Positions 47,164 through 56,279 of a stretch of DNA of 64,000 nt are shown here, piece by piece. Where the stretch lies: positions 474,013-538,012 of the forward strand of contig JAGYJU010000020.1 of the NCBI GenBank assembly GCA_018401965.1, written 5' to 3'. The notes beneath the pieces were generated by a model. That model searched no databases. It was not told where the DNA came from and saw nothing but the letters and a program-made list of their open reading frames with translations. This DNA is from Roseicyclus sp. Lineage in GTDB: Bacteria > Pseudomonadota > Alphaproteobacteria > Rhodobacterales > Rhodobacteraceae. Every line of letters begins with the position of its first letter. Within the stretch, counting starts at the first letter, position 1. A program made the position numbers and the translations under genes.

Positions 47164-47921
47164 CCTTGGTCGATCATATCGCGGGGTCCACCTTTCACGG
47201 ACGGCGCGGCGCGGTGGAAAACGCCTTTACCTATTCCATCGACTACGTCCTGCTGGATGCCGAAGACCCGCACCCGCGCGCGCCCTGGCTGTTCGGGCGC
47301 AACCGGGTGGGCCTTGCGTCGCTGCAAGACCGTGACCATGGCGGCCCGCCGAAACAGGGGCGCGGTGCAGCTTGGGCGCGCGCGGTCTTTGCCGCGCATG
47401 ATCTGGCCGATATCACCGACGGGCGGCTTCTGCTTTTGGCGCAGCCGCGCCTGTTCGGGCATGTCTTCAACCCGGTGTCCTTCTGGCTGGCCCATGACGC
47501 GGCGGGCCAGATGCGCGCCGTGATCGCCGAGGTGTCGAACACCTTTGGCGACCGCCATTCCTACCTGTGCGTCCGCCCCGACCGTCAGCCGATCACCCGC
47601 GAAGACACACTGACCGCGCAAAAGATCTTTCACGTCTCGCCCTTTCAGCCCATCGGCGGCGGCTACAGCTTTCGCTTCGACATCCGCGCGGATCGCGTGG
47701 GCGTCTGGATCGATTTCGCCATCGGCACCGAGGGCGTTCTGGCAACCCTGACCGGCAAGCGCGCGCCCCTGACCAATGGCCGCATCCTCCGGTCCGTGTG
47801 GCGGCGGCCCTTTGGCGCGCGCCGCGTTCTGGCGCTAATCCATTGGCAGGCGCTCAAGCTGTGGTGGAAGGGGGCGGCCTATCGCGCGCGCCCCGAACCG
47901 CCCGAGCACGAAGTTTCCTAG
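47160..47921 (+). CDS. DUF1365 family protein
   Basis: 253 residues. Family hallmarks are HGRRGAVENAFTYSIDYVLLD, LLLLAQPRLFGHVFNPVSFW, VIAEVSNTFGDRHSYL and KIFHVSPFQPIGGGYSFRF. DUF1365 genes nearly always follow this amine-oxidase-type gene in RpoE/ChrR regulons; the biochemical function is not settled but is probably lipid modification. It overlaps the preceding gene by ATGA, with 1 nt to the next gene. Confidence 0.9.
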   Translation: MTLVDHIAGSTFHGRRGAVENAFTYSIDYVLLDAEDPHPRAPWLFGRNRVGLASLQDRDHGGPPKQGRGAAWARAVFAAHDLADITDGRLLLLAQPRLFGHVFNPVSFWLAHDAAGQMRAVIAEVSNTFGDRHSYLCVRPDRQPITREDTLTAQKIFHVSPFQPIGGGYSFRFDIRADRVGVWIDFAIGTEGVLATLTGKRAPLTNGRILRSVWRRPFGARRVLALIHWQALKLWWKGAAYRARPEPPEHEVS

Positions 47922-47922
47922 A

Positions 47923-49173
47923 ATGGGGCCTGCCCCGTCCCGCCCCGGTTATGCCGTCTTCGCCGCCATGCTCGCGGCCGCTGGCCTGCCGATCTACATC
48001 CATGCGCCCAAGGTCTATGTCGACACCTATGGCGTCGGCCTCACGGCGCTGGCGGGGGTGTTGTTCGCGCTGCGCCTCTTCGACGTGGTGCAAGACCCCG
48101 CGCTTGGCTGGCTGGCACAACGGTTGCGCGGGCATCGCGCGCTTGCTGTCGCTATGGGCGTTGCGGTGCTGGCCGGATCCATGGTGGGCCTGTTCTTCGT
48201 GGCCCCGCCCATCGCGCCGCTCTGGTGGTTCGCATTGATGATGACGGGGCTGTTTTCGGCCTTCTCGTTCCTGACGATCTGCATGTATGCCCAAGGTGTC
48301 GCGGCCGCGCCCCGGCTTGGGCCGCAGGGCTACCTGGGCCTTGCGGCCTGGCGGGAAACCGGCGCGCTTCTGGGGGTTTGTGTCGCTGCCGTGGCCCCCA
48401 CCGCGATGGATGCGACGGGCGATCCCTACGGGAATTTCGCGCTGGGTTTTGCGGGCCTGTGCGCGCTGGCCCTGTGGTTGATGCGCCGCGACTGGACCAG
48501 CGCGGGTGTCGCACCGGGCGACAGCGGCTTTCGCGCCGTTCTGTCCGACCCGGTCGCGCGCCGCCTGTTGCTGGTGGCCTTGATGAATGCCGCGCCTGTC
48601 GCCGTGTCCTCGACCCTGTTCCTGTTCTATGTCGAAAGCGTGCTGGCCGCGCCGGGCTGGGAAGGGCCGCTGTTGCTGGTATTCTTCCTGGCCGCCGCCG
48701 CGACCACCCCGGCCTGGACCATCGCCGCCGCCCGGTATGGCGCGCGCGCGATGCTGCTTGCGGCCATGGCGTTGGCCATCGCCGCCTTCTCGTTGGTGTT
48801 GACACTGGAGCCGGGCGACACGCTGGCCTTTGCGCTGATCTGCCTGGCGTCGGGCGCGGCACTGGGGGCGGATTTCGCGCTGTTGCCCGCGCTCTTTGCG
48901 CGCCGGATGGAACAGGTCGCACCAGAGGCGGCGGCGGGGTTCGGGCTTTGGGCCTTCGTGTCGAAATTGACGCTGGCCTTTGCCGCCGTTGTCTTGCTGC
49001 CCGCGCTCGACGCGTCCGGGTTCCGGTCCGCCGCGGACAATCCGCATGGGGCGCTGGATCTTTTGACCTATCTTTACGCGCTGGTGCCCTGTGTCCTGAA
49101 ACTGGGCGCGATGGCGGTGCTGGCCACCACGCCGTTGCCAGAAACGGAACCGACAGTGATGGAAAGGATGTGA
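47923..49173 (+). CDS. MFS/GPH-type symporter of the RpoE operon
   Basis: 416 residues with about 12 membrane helices. It resembles the glycoside-pentoside-hexuronide cation symporters: AAAGLPIYIHAPKVYVDTYG at the N-terminus, LRLFDVVQDPALGWLAQRL after helix 2, and GADFALLPALFARRMEQ near residue 310. A third-position symporter is a regular member of this operon (RSP_1089 type). It may move a lipid precursor, but the substrate is unknown. Confidence 0.82.
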   Translation: MGPAPSRPGYAVFAAMLAAAGLPIYIHAPKVYVDTYGVGLTALAGVLFALRLFDVVQDPALGWLAQRLRGHRALAVAMGVAVLAGSMVGLFFVAPPIAPLWWFALMMTGLFSAFSFLTICMYAQGVAAAPRLGPQGYLGLAAWRETGALLGVCVAAVAPTAMDATGDPYGNFALGFAGLCALALWLMRRDWTSAGVAPGDSGFRAVLSDPVARRLLLVALMNAAPVAVSSTLFLFYVESVLAAPGWEGPLLLVFFLAAAATTPAWTIAAARYGARAMLLAAMALAIAAFSLVLTLEPGDTLAFALICLASGAALGADFALLPALFARRMEQVAPEAAAGFGLWAFVSKLTLAFAAVVLLPALDASGFRSAADNPHGALDLLTYLYALVPCVLKLGAMAVLATTPLPETEPTVMERM

Positions 49174-49174
49174 C

Positions 49175-49906
49175 ATGCGGGATTGGGCCGGAAAACGCTA
49201 TTGGCTGGTCGGCGCCTCCGAGGGCCTCGGCCGCGCGCTCGCGCTGAAGATGAGCCGCGCAGGCGCCGAGGTGATCCTCTCGGCGCGGTCGGGTGACAGG
49301 CTGCGCGATCTGGCCACCGAACTGCCGGGCCGGGTGCGGGTCGTGGAGATGGACATCGCCGATCGCGACAGCGTGCGCCGCGCCTGGGATCAGGTGGGCG
49401 AGATCGACGGGATGATCTTTCTGGCCGGGGTCTATTGGCCGCAATCGGCAAAAAACTGGGACGCCGAGGCGGTGGAAACCATGTTCGACGTGAACCTGAC
49501 AGGGGCCGCGCGGGTGCTGGGCCATGTGGTGCCCGATTTCGTGGCGCGCGATGCGGGCCATATCGTGCTGACCGGAAGCCTGTCGGGCTTTCGCGGCCTG
49601 CCTGGCGCGATCGGCTATGCCGCGTCAAAGGCGGGGCTGTATTCGCTCGCGGAATCGCTCGATGGCGACCTGAAGGACACCGGCGTTTGCGTGCAGCTTG
49701 TGAACCCCGGTTTCATCAAGACACGGTTGACCGAGAAGAATGATTTTTCCATGCCCTTCATCATGGAGCCCGACCGTGCCGCCGATCTCTTTTTCGAACA
49801 CATGACCGGCGGCGGGTTTGCGCGCAGTTTTCCCACGCTGTTCAGCCTGGTCTTCCGGTTGAGCGTGGTCCTGCCCCATGGGCTCTATCGTCGCCTGTTC
49901 TTTTGA
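49175..49906 (+). CDS. Short-chain dehydrogenase/reductase
   Basis: 243 residues. The NAD(P)-binding motif is YWLVGASEGLGRALAL (in place of the usual TGxxxGxG), with LSARSGD, NLTGAARVLGHVVP, catalytic Ser in VLTGSLSGFRG and YAASKAG (YxxxK). VQLVNPGFIKTRLTEKNDF is the substrate-loop region, and the end (LSVVLPHGLYRRLFF) may lie along the membrane. A regular fourth member of the RpoE-controlled operon. It starts one base after the preceding stop. Confidence 0.92.
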   Translation: MRDWAGKRYWLVGASEGLGRALALKMSRAGAEVILSARSGDRLRDLATELPGRVRVVEMDIADRDSVRRAWDQVGEIDGMIFLAGVYWPQSAKNWDAEAVETMFDVNLTGAARVLGHVVPDFVARDAGHIVLTGSLSGFRGLPGAIGYAASKAGLYSLAESLDGDLKDTGVCVQLVNPGFIKTRLTEKNDFSMPFIMEPDRAADLFFEHMTGGGFARSFPTLFSLVFRLSVVLPHGLYRRLFF

Positions 49907-49998
49907 TTGTGGCCCTTTGCGGCAGATCAAGGACGGGGCGGGCGCGCGGCTGTGCTATGGTCGTGCCGGAACCGCACCGCGCACAGGAGGGTGGAGAT

Positions 49999-50313
49999 AT
50001 GGAAATTTCGCCAAGGAAAGTGGCCCAGGTGATCTTGATGGGTCATCAACTTGACCGGGCCGAGGGCGAGCTGCGTGCCTTCATCGACGGGATGAACCAG
50101 GATGAACAGGCCGAGTTGACGGCGATCTACTGGATCGGGCGCGGCAGTTTCGAGGCCGAGGATTGGCAAGAGGCGGTGGCGACAGCCCGCGCCGAGGCAA
50201 CGACACCAACCGCCGATTACCTGTTGGGAAGCCCGCATTTCGCCGACCATCTGGACGCCGGGGCCGAGGCGATGGGCATGGATATCGCCACTGAAGAAGA
50301 AGACCTGTTGTAA
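49999..50313 (+). CDS. DUF3775 family protein
   Basis: 104 residues, acidic and mostly helical. The pattern MEISPRKVAQVILMGHQLDRAEGELRAFI, DEQAELTAIYWIGRGSF, DWQEAVATARAEATTPTADYLLGSPHFADHLDAG matches the DUF3775 family of alphaproteobacteria, which has no assigned function. ATG 49999 has AGGAGG about 9 nt upstream; the frame is open further up without homology. It is 92 nt after the SDR gene and may belong to the same transcript. Confidence 0.85.
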   Translation: MEISPRKVAQVILMGHQLDRAEGELRAFIDGMNQDEQAELTAIYWIGRGSFEAEDWQEAVATARAEATTPTADYLLGSPHFADHLDAGAEAMGMDIATEEEDLL

Positions 50314-50444
50314 CAGGGGCAAAACGCAGGTTTCCCGGCCCGAAACAGGATGCGCCGCAGCAAAATCAACAGCCTTCGGTAGCGGTCGCCCGTATGGCCA
50401 TGTGCGCCCCAAACCCGCCCCTCGTTTTGCGGTGGATGTCGCGG

Positions 50445-50518
50445 TGCGTATTTATGGAAAGGTGAAACGCAATTTGATTAAAATTTGCGCCGCCCCTTCA
50501 TCTTCCCATAAATACGCA
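50445..50518. repeat. Inverted pair of the 23-bp intergenic repeat (copies 2 and 3)
   Basis: Copy 2 (50445-50467) is a near match and copy 3 (50496-50518, reversed) is identical to the copy at 22166-22188. Facing each other, they can form a hairpin with ~23-bp arms around a 28-bp AT-rich centre. The region lies between the convergent DUF3775 and saccharopine dehydrogenase genes, where it could act in transcript ending. The rest of 50314-50526 holds nothing recognisable. Confidence 0.75.
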
Positions 50519-50526
50519 CGCGACGG

Positions 50527-51573
50527 TCAGGCCGGGCAATGGCAGTCGAATTGGGCGCGGGCCCGGCCCCAGACGCCAGTGTCGATGTCGGCAAGTGCCA
50601 ACAGCGCGGGCAAAAGCTGGGCCGCGTAATCCTCCGAGCTTTCGACCGGCAGGAGCGAGGGCAGATTGTCGATCGCCATCACGTCGAGCGGGGGCGTCTC
50701 ATGCACGCGCAGCGCAGGGGCCGCCCAATCGGTCGTGCGATCATAGAGTTTGATCGGGGAAAAGTCCGACGTGGGATCGCAGGCGATATCGCCGATGACG
50801 CGCAGGGCGCGCGGGGCGGTGGCGGCGGTTTGCGGCACGAAGACCGGCACACCGGGCAGTGCAAGGATGCAGTTCAGGAAGATCTGGTGGTCGAGGATTT
50901 CGAGGAAGGGCCCGCCATGGGCGGTTTCGGCCATGTCCCAAAGCGTTGTCTCGATCCCCAGGGCGCGGCAGAAATCGGTGGCGCCGGTGCCGACCCGGCC
51001 CTTGGCGCCGATGATGATCGCGCGGGGGCGCGGCACGCTCGCCAGCGCATTGCCGATCCGCGCGCAGAGCGTGGCGGCATCGGGGCCGGCTGCGACCGGG
51101 CCACAGATCCCGCCCCGGGTCTGCGCGATATAGGCCAGCGTCGACACGGCCGCCCCGGCATAGCCCGCCCAATAGCCAAAGGCCGCGACACGGCGGCCCA
51201 GGTCATCGACCAGGTATTCCAGGTCATGGAGGGTGCCGCCCCCGGCGCGGAAGCGGTCCAGCAGGATGCGACCCGCCGGTTGGCCCTTGTAGGCATGGCC
51301 GAACAGGATATGGCGGTGGATTAGCGGCGTGCCATCCGCAGGCAATTCCTTGAGCCCGAAAATGATCGCGTCGCGGGGCGCATCGGGCCAGCCATGGGCG
51401 GGAACAATGGTGGCCCCCGCCTCGGCATAGCCGGTGATCGGGATGGCGCGGGTCGGGCTGTCTTCCACGGTCAGCTGAAAGCCCGCCGCGACCAGCGCGC
51501 GCGCGCCTTCGGGTGTCAGGCCGACACGGTCTTCGTTCGGGCGCTGTTCGGCGCGGACCCAGAGATGGACCAT
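50527..51573 (-). CDS. Saccharopine dehydrogenase (NAD+, L-lysine-forming type)
   Basis: 348 residues. The N-terminus [32 protein letters not shown] is the alanine dehydrogenase/saccharopine dehydrogenase fold. [28 protein letters not shown] and [21 protein letters not shown] match LYS1-type enzymes, and the NAD site is [18 protein letters not shown]. It interconverts lysine plus 2-oxoglutarate and saccharopine. ATG 51573 follows the stop of the upstream phosphatase gene by one base, implying coupling. Confidence 0.88.
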   Translation of the reverse strand: MVHLWVRAEQRPNEDRVGLTPEGARALVAAGFQLTVEDSPTRAIPITGYAEAGATIVPAHGWPDAPRDAIIFGLKELPADGTPLIHRHILFGHAYKGQPAGRILLDRFRAGGGTLHDLEYLVDDLGRRVAAFGYWAGYAGAAVSTLAYIAQTRGGICGPVAAGPDAATLCARIGNALASVPRPRAIIIGAKGRVGTGATDFCRALGIETTLWDMAETAHGGPFLEILDHQIFLNCILALPGVPVFVPQTAATAPRALRVIGDIACDPTSDFSPIKLYDRTTDWAAPALRVHETPPLDVMAIDNLPSLLPVESSEDYAAQLLPALLALADIDTGVWGRARAQFDCHCPA

Positions 51574-51574
51574 G

Positions 51575-52225
51575 TCAGTATTCCGTGCGGGCATGGACCC
51601 GGTCAGGCCCGTCCAGATGCGGGGTGGCGTTGAAGCCCGACAGGATCTGTGCGTCGGGCAAGACCATCACCCGGTGGATCGAGCAATTGCGGATCGGCAC
51701 GAGCAGATGCGCCATGCGCGCGATATCGAGATCAAGAAGGTGGCGCGCCATCATCCCGATCACGCCGCCCGAGGTCACGCACAAAACCCGCCGACCGGGG
51801 CGTGCAGCCAGCGTCAGCATTTCGGCCACGCGGGTCTCGAAGCTGGCATAGGTTTCATTGCCCTGGATATCGGCGCGTTGCCAGGCCTGCATCACGTCGG
51901 TGATGTGATGCACGAAATTTTCGGGGGTGGGTTGCACCGTGCCGTTGCGGGCGGCATGTGCCTTGGTCAGGTTGAAATAATCCAGCTCGTTCAGGCGGGC
52001 GTCGATTTCCGGTTCCGCGCCCATGTCGCCCATGGCGGTCATGGTTTCGCGGTGGCGGCGCAGCGATCCGGTCAGCACCCGGTCAAAGGGCGCGTCATGG
52101 CTGCGCAACCAGTCGCCCAGCCAGCGCGCCTGTTGATGCCCCAGGTCCGACAGGCGGTCATAGCCGTGTTCGTCCTGCGCGGCGGAATTCGCTTGCCCGT
52201 GGCGCACCAGAACCAATTCGCCCAT
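51575..52225 (-). CDS. Histidine phosphatase family protein (phosphoglycerate-mutase-like)
   Basis: 216 residues. Catalytic motif [33 protein letters not shown] near the N-terminus, [12 protein letters not shown] and the second catalytic segment [18 protein letters not shown], where the usual His is replaced by a Ser/Gly context (TSGGV). Substrates of such proteins range from sugar phosphates to protein phosphohistidine; not determinable here. ATG 52225 has AGGAAAGGGA upstream. First gene of a two-gene operon with saccharopine dehydrogenase. Confidence 0.88.
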   Translation of the reverse strand: MGELVLVRHGQANSAAQDEHGYDRLSDLGHQQARWLGDWLRSHDAPFDRVLTGSLRRHRETMTAMGDMGAEPEIDARLNELDYFNLTKAHAARNGTVQPTPENFVHHITDVMQAWQRADIQGNETYASFETRVAEMLTLAARPGRRVLCVTSGGVIGMMARHLLDLDIARMAHLLVPIRNCSIHRVMVLPDAQILSGFNATPHLDGPDRVHARTEY

Positions 52226-52324
52226 GCCGTTCCCTTTCCTGTTCTTGGGCCGGTGATGGGCGATCGGGGGCCGGATCGCAAGGCCCCGCTGGACGGGTGG
52301 CGCGCGGCATGGTTGAACGGGGGC

Positions 52325-53533
52325 ATGAAAAACATTCCCGTCGATCCCGCCCGATTTCTTGCCGATCTTCACGCGCTGCGCCGGTTCGGTGGCGATGATG
52401 CCACCAAGGGGGTGCGCCGCCGGGCGCTGATGCCCGATGATATCGCGGCGCGCGACTGGCTGGCGGGCCGGATGCAGGAGGCGGGGCTTGCGGTGCATTT
52501 TGACCCGGTGGGCAACCTGTTCGGCCTGGCCGAGGGGCCGTCGCTGTTGCTGGGGTCGCATTCCGACACCCAGCCCGAAGGGGGCTGGCTGGACGGGGCG
52601 CTTGGGGTGATCGCGGCGCTCGAAATCGCGCGCGCCCTGCGCGAGGCGGGCGGCCCGCAGGTGTCTGTGGTCAGTTTCCAGGATGAGGAAGGGCGCTTTG
52701 GCGCGCTGACCGGCAGTTCGGTCTGGTCGGGGAAATTGCCCCTTGAGGCCGCAGATGATCTTGTTGCCACCGATGGCACCCGCTTTGCGCAGGCGCGCGC
52801 GGCGCTGGGCGCGCGGGCGGGCGATTTCGTAGACCCGGGCCGCTTTAGCGGTTTTCTGGAAATGCATATCGAACAGGGGCCGGTGCTGGATCAGGCCGGC
52901 GAGGCGATCGGGGTTGTCACCGGCATTGTCGGGTTGCGGCAGCTGCATGTCACGGTGCGCGGGCAACAGAACCACGCGGGCACCACGCCGATGGCGCATC
53001 GGCGCGATGCCTTTGGCGCCGCCGCAAAGATCGCAACCGCGCTACCTGATCGATTCGCGGGGATCGTGACGCCGCAATCGGTCTGGACCATCGGGCATAT
53101 CGTGCTGCACCCCGGCGCGTCGTCGGTGGTGCCGGGACGGGCGGAATTTTCGCTGCAATGGCGCGACATCGATGCGGGCCGGCTGGACCGGATGGAAGCG
53201 GCGATCACCGAATTGCTGGCCGATGTGGCGGCGGACACCGGCTGCGAGGTGTCGGTGGCACGGTTGCGCCATGATCTTGCTCCGATGCCGATGGATGCGG
53301 CGATGCAGGCGGCGCTGTCTGCCGCTGCCGAAACGGTGGCACCGGGGCGCTGGCGGGCGATGCCCTCGGGCGCGCTGCATGATGCCTCGAACCTGGCCGG
53401 GCTGATGCCGGTGGGCATGGTCTTCGTGCCTTCCATCGGCGGCATTTCCCATGCCTTCGAGGAAGACACTGCCGAAGATGACCTGGTGACGGGCCTGCGG
53501 GTTCTGGCAGAGGCGGCGGCGCGGCTGGGGTGA
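52325..53533 (+). CDS. M20-family amidohydrolase (hydantoinase/N-carbamoylase/allantoate type)
   Basis: 402 residues. Metal-site motifs: [62 protein letters not shown], the dimerisation domain start [21 protein letters not shown], and the C-terminal [23 protein letters not shown] with GGISHAFEE. This set is typical of binuclear Zn/Mn N-carbamoyl-amino-acid hydrolases and allantoate amidohydrolases. The exact substrate is not evident. Divergent from the histidine phosphatase gene. Confidence 0.9.
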   Translation: MKNIPVDPARFLADLHALRRFGGDDATKGVRRRALMPDDIAARDWLAGRMQEAGLAVHFDPVGNLFGLAEGPSLLLGSHSDTQPEGGWLDGALGVIAALEIARALREAGGPQVSVVSFQDEEGRFGALTGSSVWSGKLPLEAADDLVATDGTRFAQARAALGARAGDFVDPGRFSGFLEMHIEQGPVLDQAGEAIGVVTGIVGLRQLHVTVRGQQNHAGTTPMAHRRDAFGAAAKIATALPDRFAGIVTPQSVWTIGHIVLHPGASSVVPGRAEFSLQWRDIDAGRLDRMEAAITELLADVAADTGCEVSVARLRHDLAPMPMDAAMQAALSAAAETVAPGRWRAMPSGALHDASNLAGLMPVGMVFVPSIGGISHAFEEDTAEDDLVTGLRVLAEAAARLG

Positions 53534-54476
53534 TACTGAAAAGACCCGGTACTTGCCTTTGAGACAACTCGTCGGCAACCTTCCGCCATGGCACACGCGG
53601 TCTTTATCCAGAATCCGGATTCTATTTACGATGACCTTCCTGGTCTATACTCGGAGTCACGGAACACCCGAACTTTCCGGGATTGACGCGTCTCTAGCGA
53701 TCGACTCAAGTAAGCGCATGATCCGTCCCGGTTTTCTTTCCTCTGCAGAGCGACGTGAACTTGAGGTTTGCGTGCGTAGCCAGCGCGAAGATCACGGTAT
53801 TGCGCGTCGTGCGAATGCGATCCTTCTGCTCGATGATGGTGAAAACTGCATGCAGATCGCAAAATTTCTCTACCTGGACGACGACACCATTCGCGGCTGG
53901 CACAAGACCTACCGTGAAGGCGGCTGGGACGCGCTTTCCACCGACGGTTGGAAGGGCGGTCAGTCCCGCATGACGTTGACACAAGAGGCGGAGCTATGCG
54001 CGTGGCTGGACGAACGCTTCTGTCGATCGACAGTGGAGATCAGGGCGCATATCGCGGGACAGTACGGCGTGGACTACTCCCACTCGGGCTGCATCAAGCT
54101 TTTGTCTCGGCTGGGCTATGAGTACAGAAAGCCGAAAGGGCTGCCGCGCGTTGCACCTGAAGAGAAGCAAGCCGAATTCATTGCCCTGTACGAGCGGCTG
54201 CTGAACGAGTTGGGCGCGGATGAAGCGGTGTATTTTGCAGACGCGGTGCATCCTGAATATCAGACCAAACCCGCGTATGGCTGGGTCAAGGCAGGTTCAA
54301 ACCCCGCCGTGACAACCACCGCAGGGCGCGGGCGCGTGAACATCCATGGTGCGCTCAATCTTGAGAGTTTTGACGCGCCCTTTGTCGAGCCGACCACCGT
54401 AGACGGGGTGAGTGCAGCGCAGCTTCTCGCCAAGATTGAGGCTCGCAATCCTCTCTCGCGGATCATCTATGTCATC

Positions 54477-55793
54477 GAGACTGTGCCGAATTTTGTGCGT
54501 GACGCGTCTTCTTACGCCATCGGGAAGCGGTCTTCGAACATGATGGCGAGCTGAGATCTGACAGCGTGCCATTCGCGAACCGAGCGCTTCCATTCGGCTG
54601 ATGTAGCATTGAGCGCCAGATAGATCAATTTCGCCGCCGCGTCGTCGCTGGGGAAGTGGCCCCGAGTGCGGACGGCGCGCCGGATCTTCGAGTTCAGCGC
54701 CTCAATCGCATTGGTGGTGTAGATCAGCCTTCGGACCTCAGGCGGATAATCGAGGAATGGGATGACCTCGTTCCAGGCCCGGCGCCAGCTCGGCGCGATC
54801 GCCGGATACCGCCTGGCCAGATCACTGTCCTCGAACTCAGCCAGAGCCAGTTCTGCCGCTTTGGCGTCCACGGCCGTGTAGATCGCCTTGAGGGCGGTGG
54901 CGACGGCTTTGCGGTCCTTATAGCTGGCGAAGTTCATGGAATGGCGCAGCAGGTGGACGATGCAGGTCTGAACACGCGTCTGGGGAAAGGCAGCCTCGAT
55001 GGCCTGCGGGAACCCCTTCAGCCCGTCCACGACGGCGATGAGGATGTCCTGGACGCCTCGGTTGCGCAGGTCGCTGAGAACCTTGGCCCAGAACTTCGCG
55101 CCCTCATTGGCCTGAAACCACAGGCCCAGAACGTCCCGCGTGCCGTCGGGCAGCACCGCGAGGGCCACGAAGACAGCCTTGTTCGAGACCGCCCCGTCGC
55201 TGCGGATATTGACCCGGATCGCGTCCATGAAGACGATCGGATAGCAGGGCTCCAAAGGGCGGTTCTGCCAGGCGGTGACCTCCTCCATGACTGCGTCGGT
55301 GATCGCGGAAATCAGGCTGGGCGAGGCCTCGACGCCGTAGATTTCCTCGATATGCCCCTGGATCTCGCGGGTCGTCATGCCCCGGGCATACATGCTGACG
55401 ATCTTGCGGTCGAACTCGGGAAAGCGGCGCTGATACTTGGCGATCAGCATCGGATCGAAGGTCCCGTTGCGGTCGCGGGGGATGTCCAGAACCACCTTGC
55501 CGCTGTCGGTGGTCACCGTCTTCTGACTGCTGCCATTGCGCCGATTGGGGGCCTGGTTCTGGCCCTCAGGCACATCCTCTACGCGCTCTTCATTGAGATG
55601 GACGTCCAGCTCCGTGCTCAGCGCACGTTCCGCCAGCGCCTTGGTCAGTTCCGCCAAGATGCCGGTCTTGCCAAACAGATCGCCAGGCGTGCGCCCTTCC
55701 ATCAGTCGGTCCAGCAGGTCTTTATCAATGCTCATACGTGGGTCTCCTCTTCGAGCAGTTACAACGTCAGCGCACAAAATTCAGGATAGTCCC
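54477..55793 (-). mobile_element. IS256-family insertion sequence (complete, 1,317 bp)
   Basis: Terminal inverted repeats of 23 bp at 54477-54499 and 55771-55793, 19 of 23 identical: outer part GAGACTGTGCC versus GGGACTATCCT, inner part GAATTTTGTGCG in both. It is flanked by the 8-bp target duplication ATGTCATC (54469-54476 and 55794-55801), as usual for IS256. Both ends and the transposase are intact, so it may still be mobile. Confidence 0.93.
54512..55735 (-). CDS. IS256-family (mutator-type) transposase
   Basis: 407 residues, apparently full length. The family pattern is clear: MSIDKDLLDRLMEGRTPGDLFG, DIPRDRNGTFDPMLIAKYQRRF, MTTREIQGHIEEIYGVEAS, catalytic Asp in VFMDAIRVNIR, second Asp in VVDGLKGFPQAIEAAFP, CIVHLLRHSMNFASYKDRK, and Glu in RRAWNEVIPFLDYP followed by YTTNAIEALNSKIRRAVRTRG. 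ATG 55735 is the usual start. It is encoded opposite to the IS630 transposase it interrupts. Confidence 0.95.
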   Translation of the reverse strand: MSIDKDLLDRLMEGRTPGDLFGKTGILAELTKALAERALSTELDVHLNEERVEDVPEGQNQAPNRRNGSSQKTVTTDSGKVVLDIPRDRNGTFDPMLIAKYQRRFPEFDRKIVSMYARGMTTREIQGHIEEIYGVEASPSLISAITDAVMEEVTAWQNRPLEPCYPIVFMDAIRVNIRSDGAVSNKAVFVALAVLPDGTRDVLGLWFQANEGAKFWAKVLSDLRNRGVQDILIAVVDGLKGFPQAIEAAFPQTRVQTCIVHLLRHSMNFASYKDRKAVATALKAIYTAVDAKAAELALAEFEDSDLARRYPAIAPSWRRAWNEVIPFLDYPPEVRRLIYTTNAIEALNSKIRRAVRTRGHFPSDDAAAKLIYLALNATSAEWKRSVREWHAVRSQLAIMFEDRFPMA

Positions 55794-56201
55794 ATGTCAT
55801 CTGGGATAATGCGGCTTACCATAAGGGCCCAGACGTTCGCGAATTCCTCAAACGACCAGAGTGCCGCATACGACTTATCCAGCTGCCGCCCTATTGCCCC
55901 CACCTGAACCCGATTGAACGATTATGGGCGGTCATGCACCAATACGTCACTCATAATCACTACTACCCAACGCAAAAGCAGTTCGCGGATGCGGTCCTGC
56001 GGTTCTTTCGAGAAACCCTACCCAACGAATGGCAAACCTTCCGCGATCAGGTGTCCGATAATTTCAGGGTCGTCAATCACGACAAATTTCGGGTCTTGGG
56101 GTGACCTCGGTATAAGATATAATTTCCCATCGACCTACGTGAACATGGTGCGTGAGACCGTTGGCGATTGGGTTGTCTTTTATGAAAGCAAGCAAGGGGC
56201 G

Positions 56202-56279
56202 TGAGTTATGCCCGAAAGTTGATGGTGTGGATGCCGCCACCTGAAGGCATCCACACCATCAACTTTTGGGCATATCTCA
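56202..56279. mobile_element. 78-bp MITE-like palindromic insertion in the HNH gene
   Basis: Two 34-bp arms (56202-56235 and 56246-56279) are inverted copies with only two mismatches, around a 10-bp loop. The ends read TGAG...CTCA, and the inner part of each arm is GTTGATGGTGTGGATGCC. It is flanked by GGGGCG on both sides (56196-56201 and 56280-56285), a 6-bp target duplication. Element plus one duplicate equals 84 bp, so the frame is kept, but its first codon is TGA, which ends translation. No coding capacity; the mobilising transposase is unknown. Confidence 0.85.

Larger units (their letters stand above)
53718..56104 (+). pseudogene. IS630-family transposase split by IS256
   Basis: The 5' part (53718-54476) reads from MIRPGFLSSAERRELEV, with helix-turn-helix (MQIAKFLYLDDDTIRGW) and first catalytic Asp in VYFADAVHPEY. 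The 3' part (55802-56104) carries the second Asp in WDNAAYHKG and the catalytic Glu in LNPIERLWAVMH. Joined at the duplicated ATGTCATC they give a full DDE transposase of about 353 residues in one frame, so only the IS256 insertion inactivates it. Confidence 0.88.
53648..56112 (+). mobile_element. IS630-family insertion sequence carrying a nested IS256 element
   Basis: Imperfect terminal inverted repeats: the left end begins TACTCGGAGTCAC and continues to CACCCGAA; the right end, read inward, begins TACCGAGGTCACC and continues to ACCCGAA. The element is flanked by TA on both sides (53646-53647 and 56113-56114), the standard IS630/Tc1 target duplication. Without the IS256 insert and its duplicated 8 bp it is about 1,140 bp, a normal IS630 size. 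Keeping one TA restores the HNH reading frame exactly, which confirms the boundaries. Confidence 0.88.

Noticed and set aside
50402..50629. Plus-strand ORF of 75 codons across the hairpin repeat
   Set aside because: It spans the repeat pair and the antisense end of the saccharopine dehydrogenase gene; no homology.
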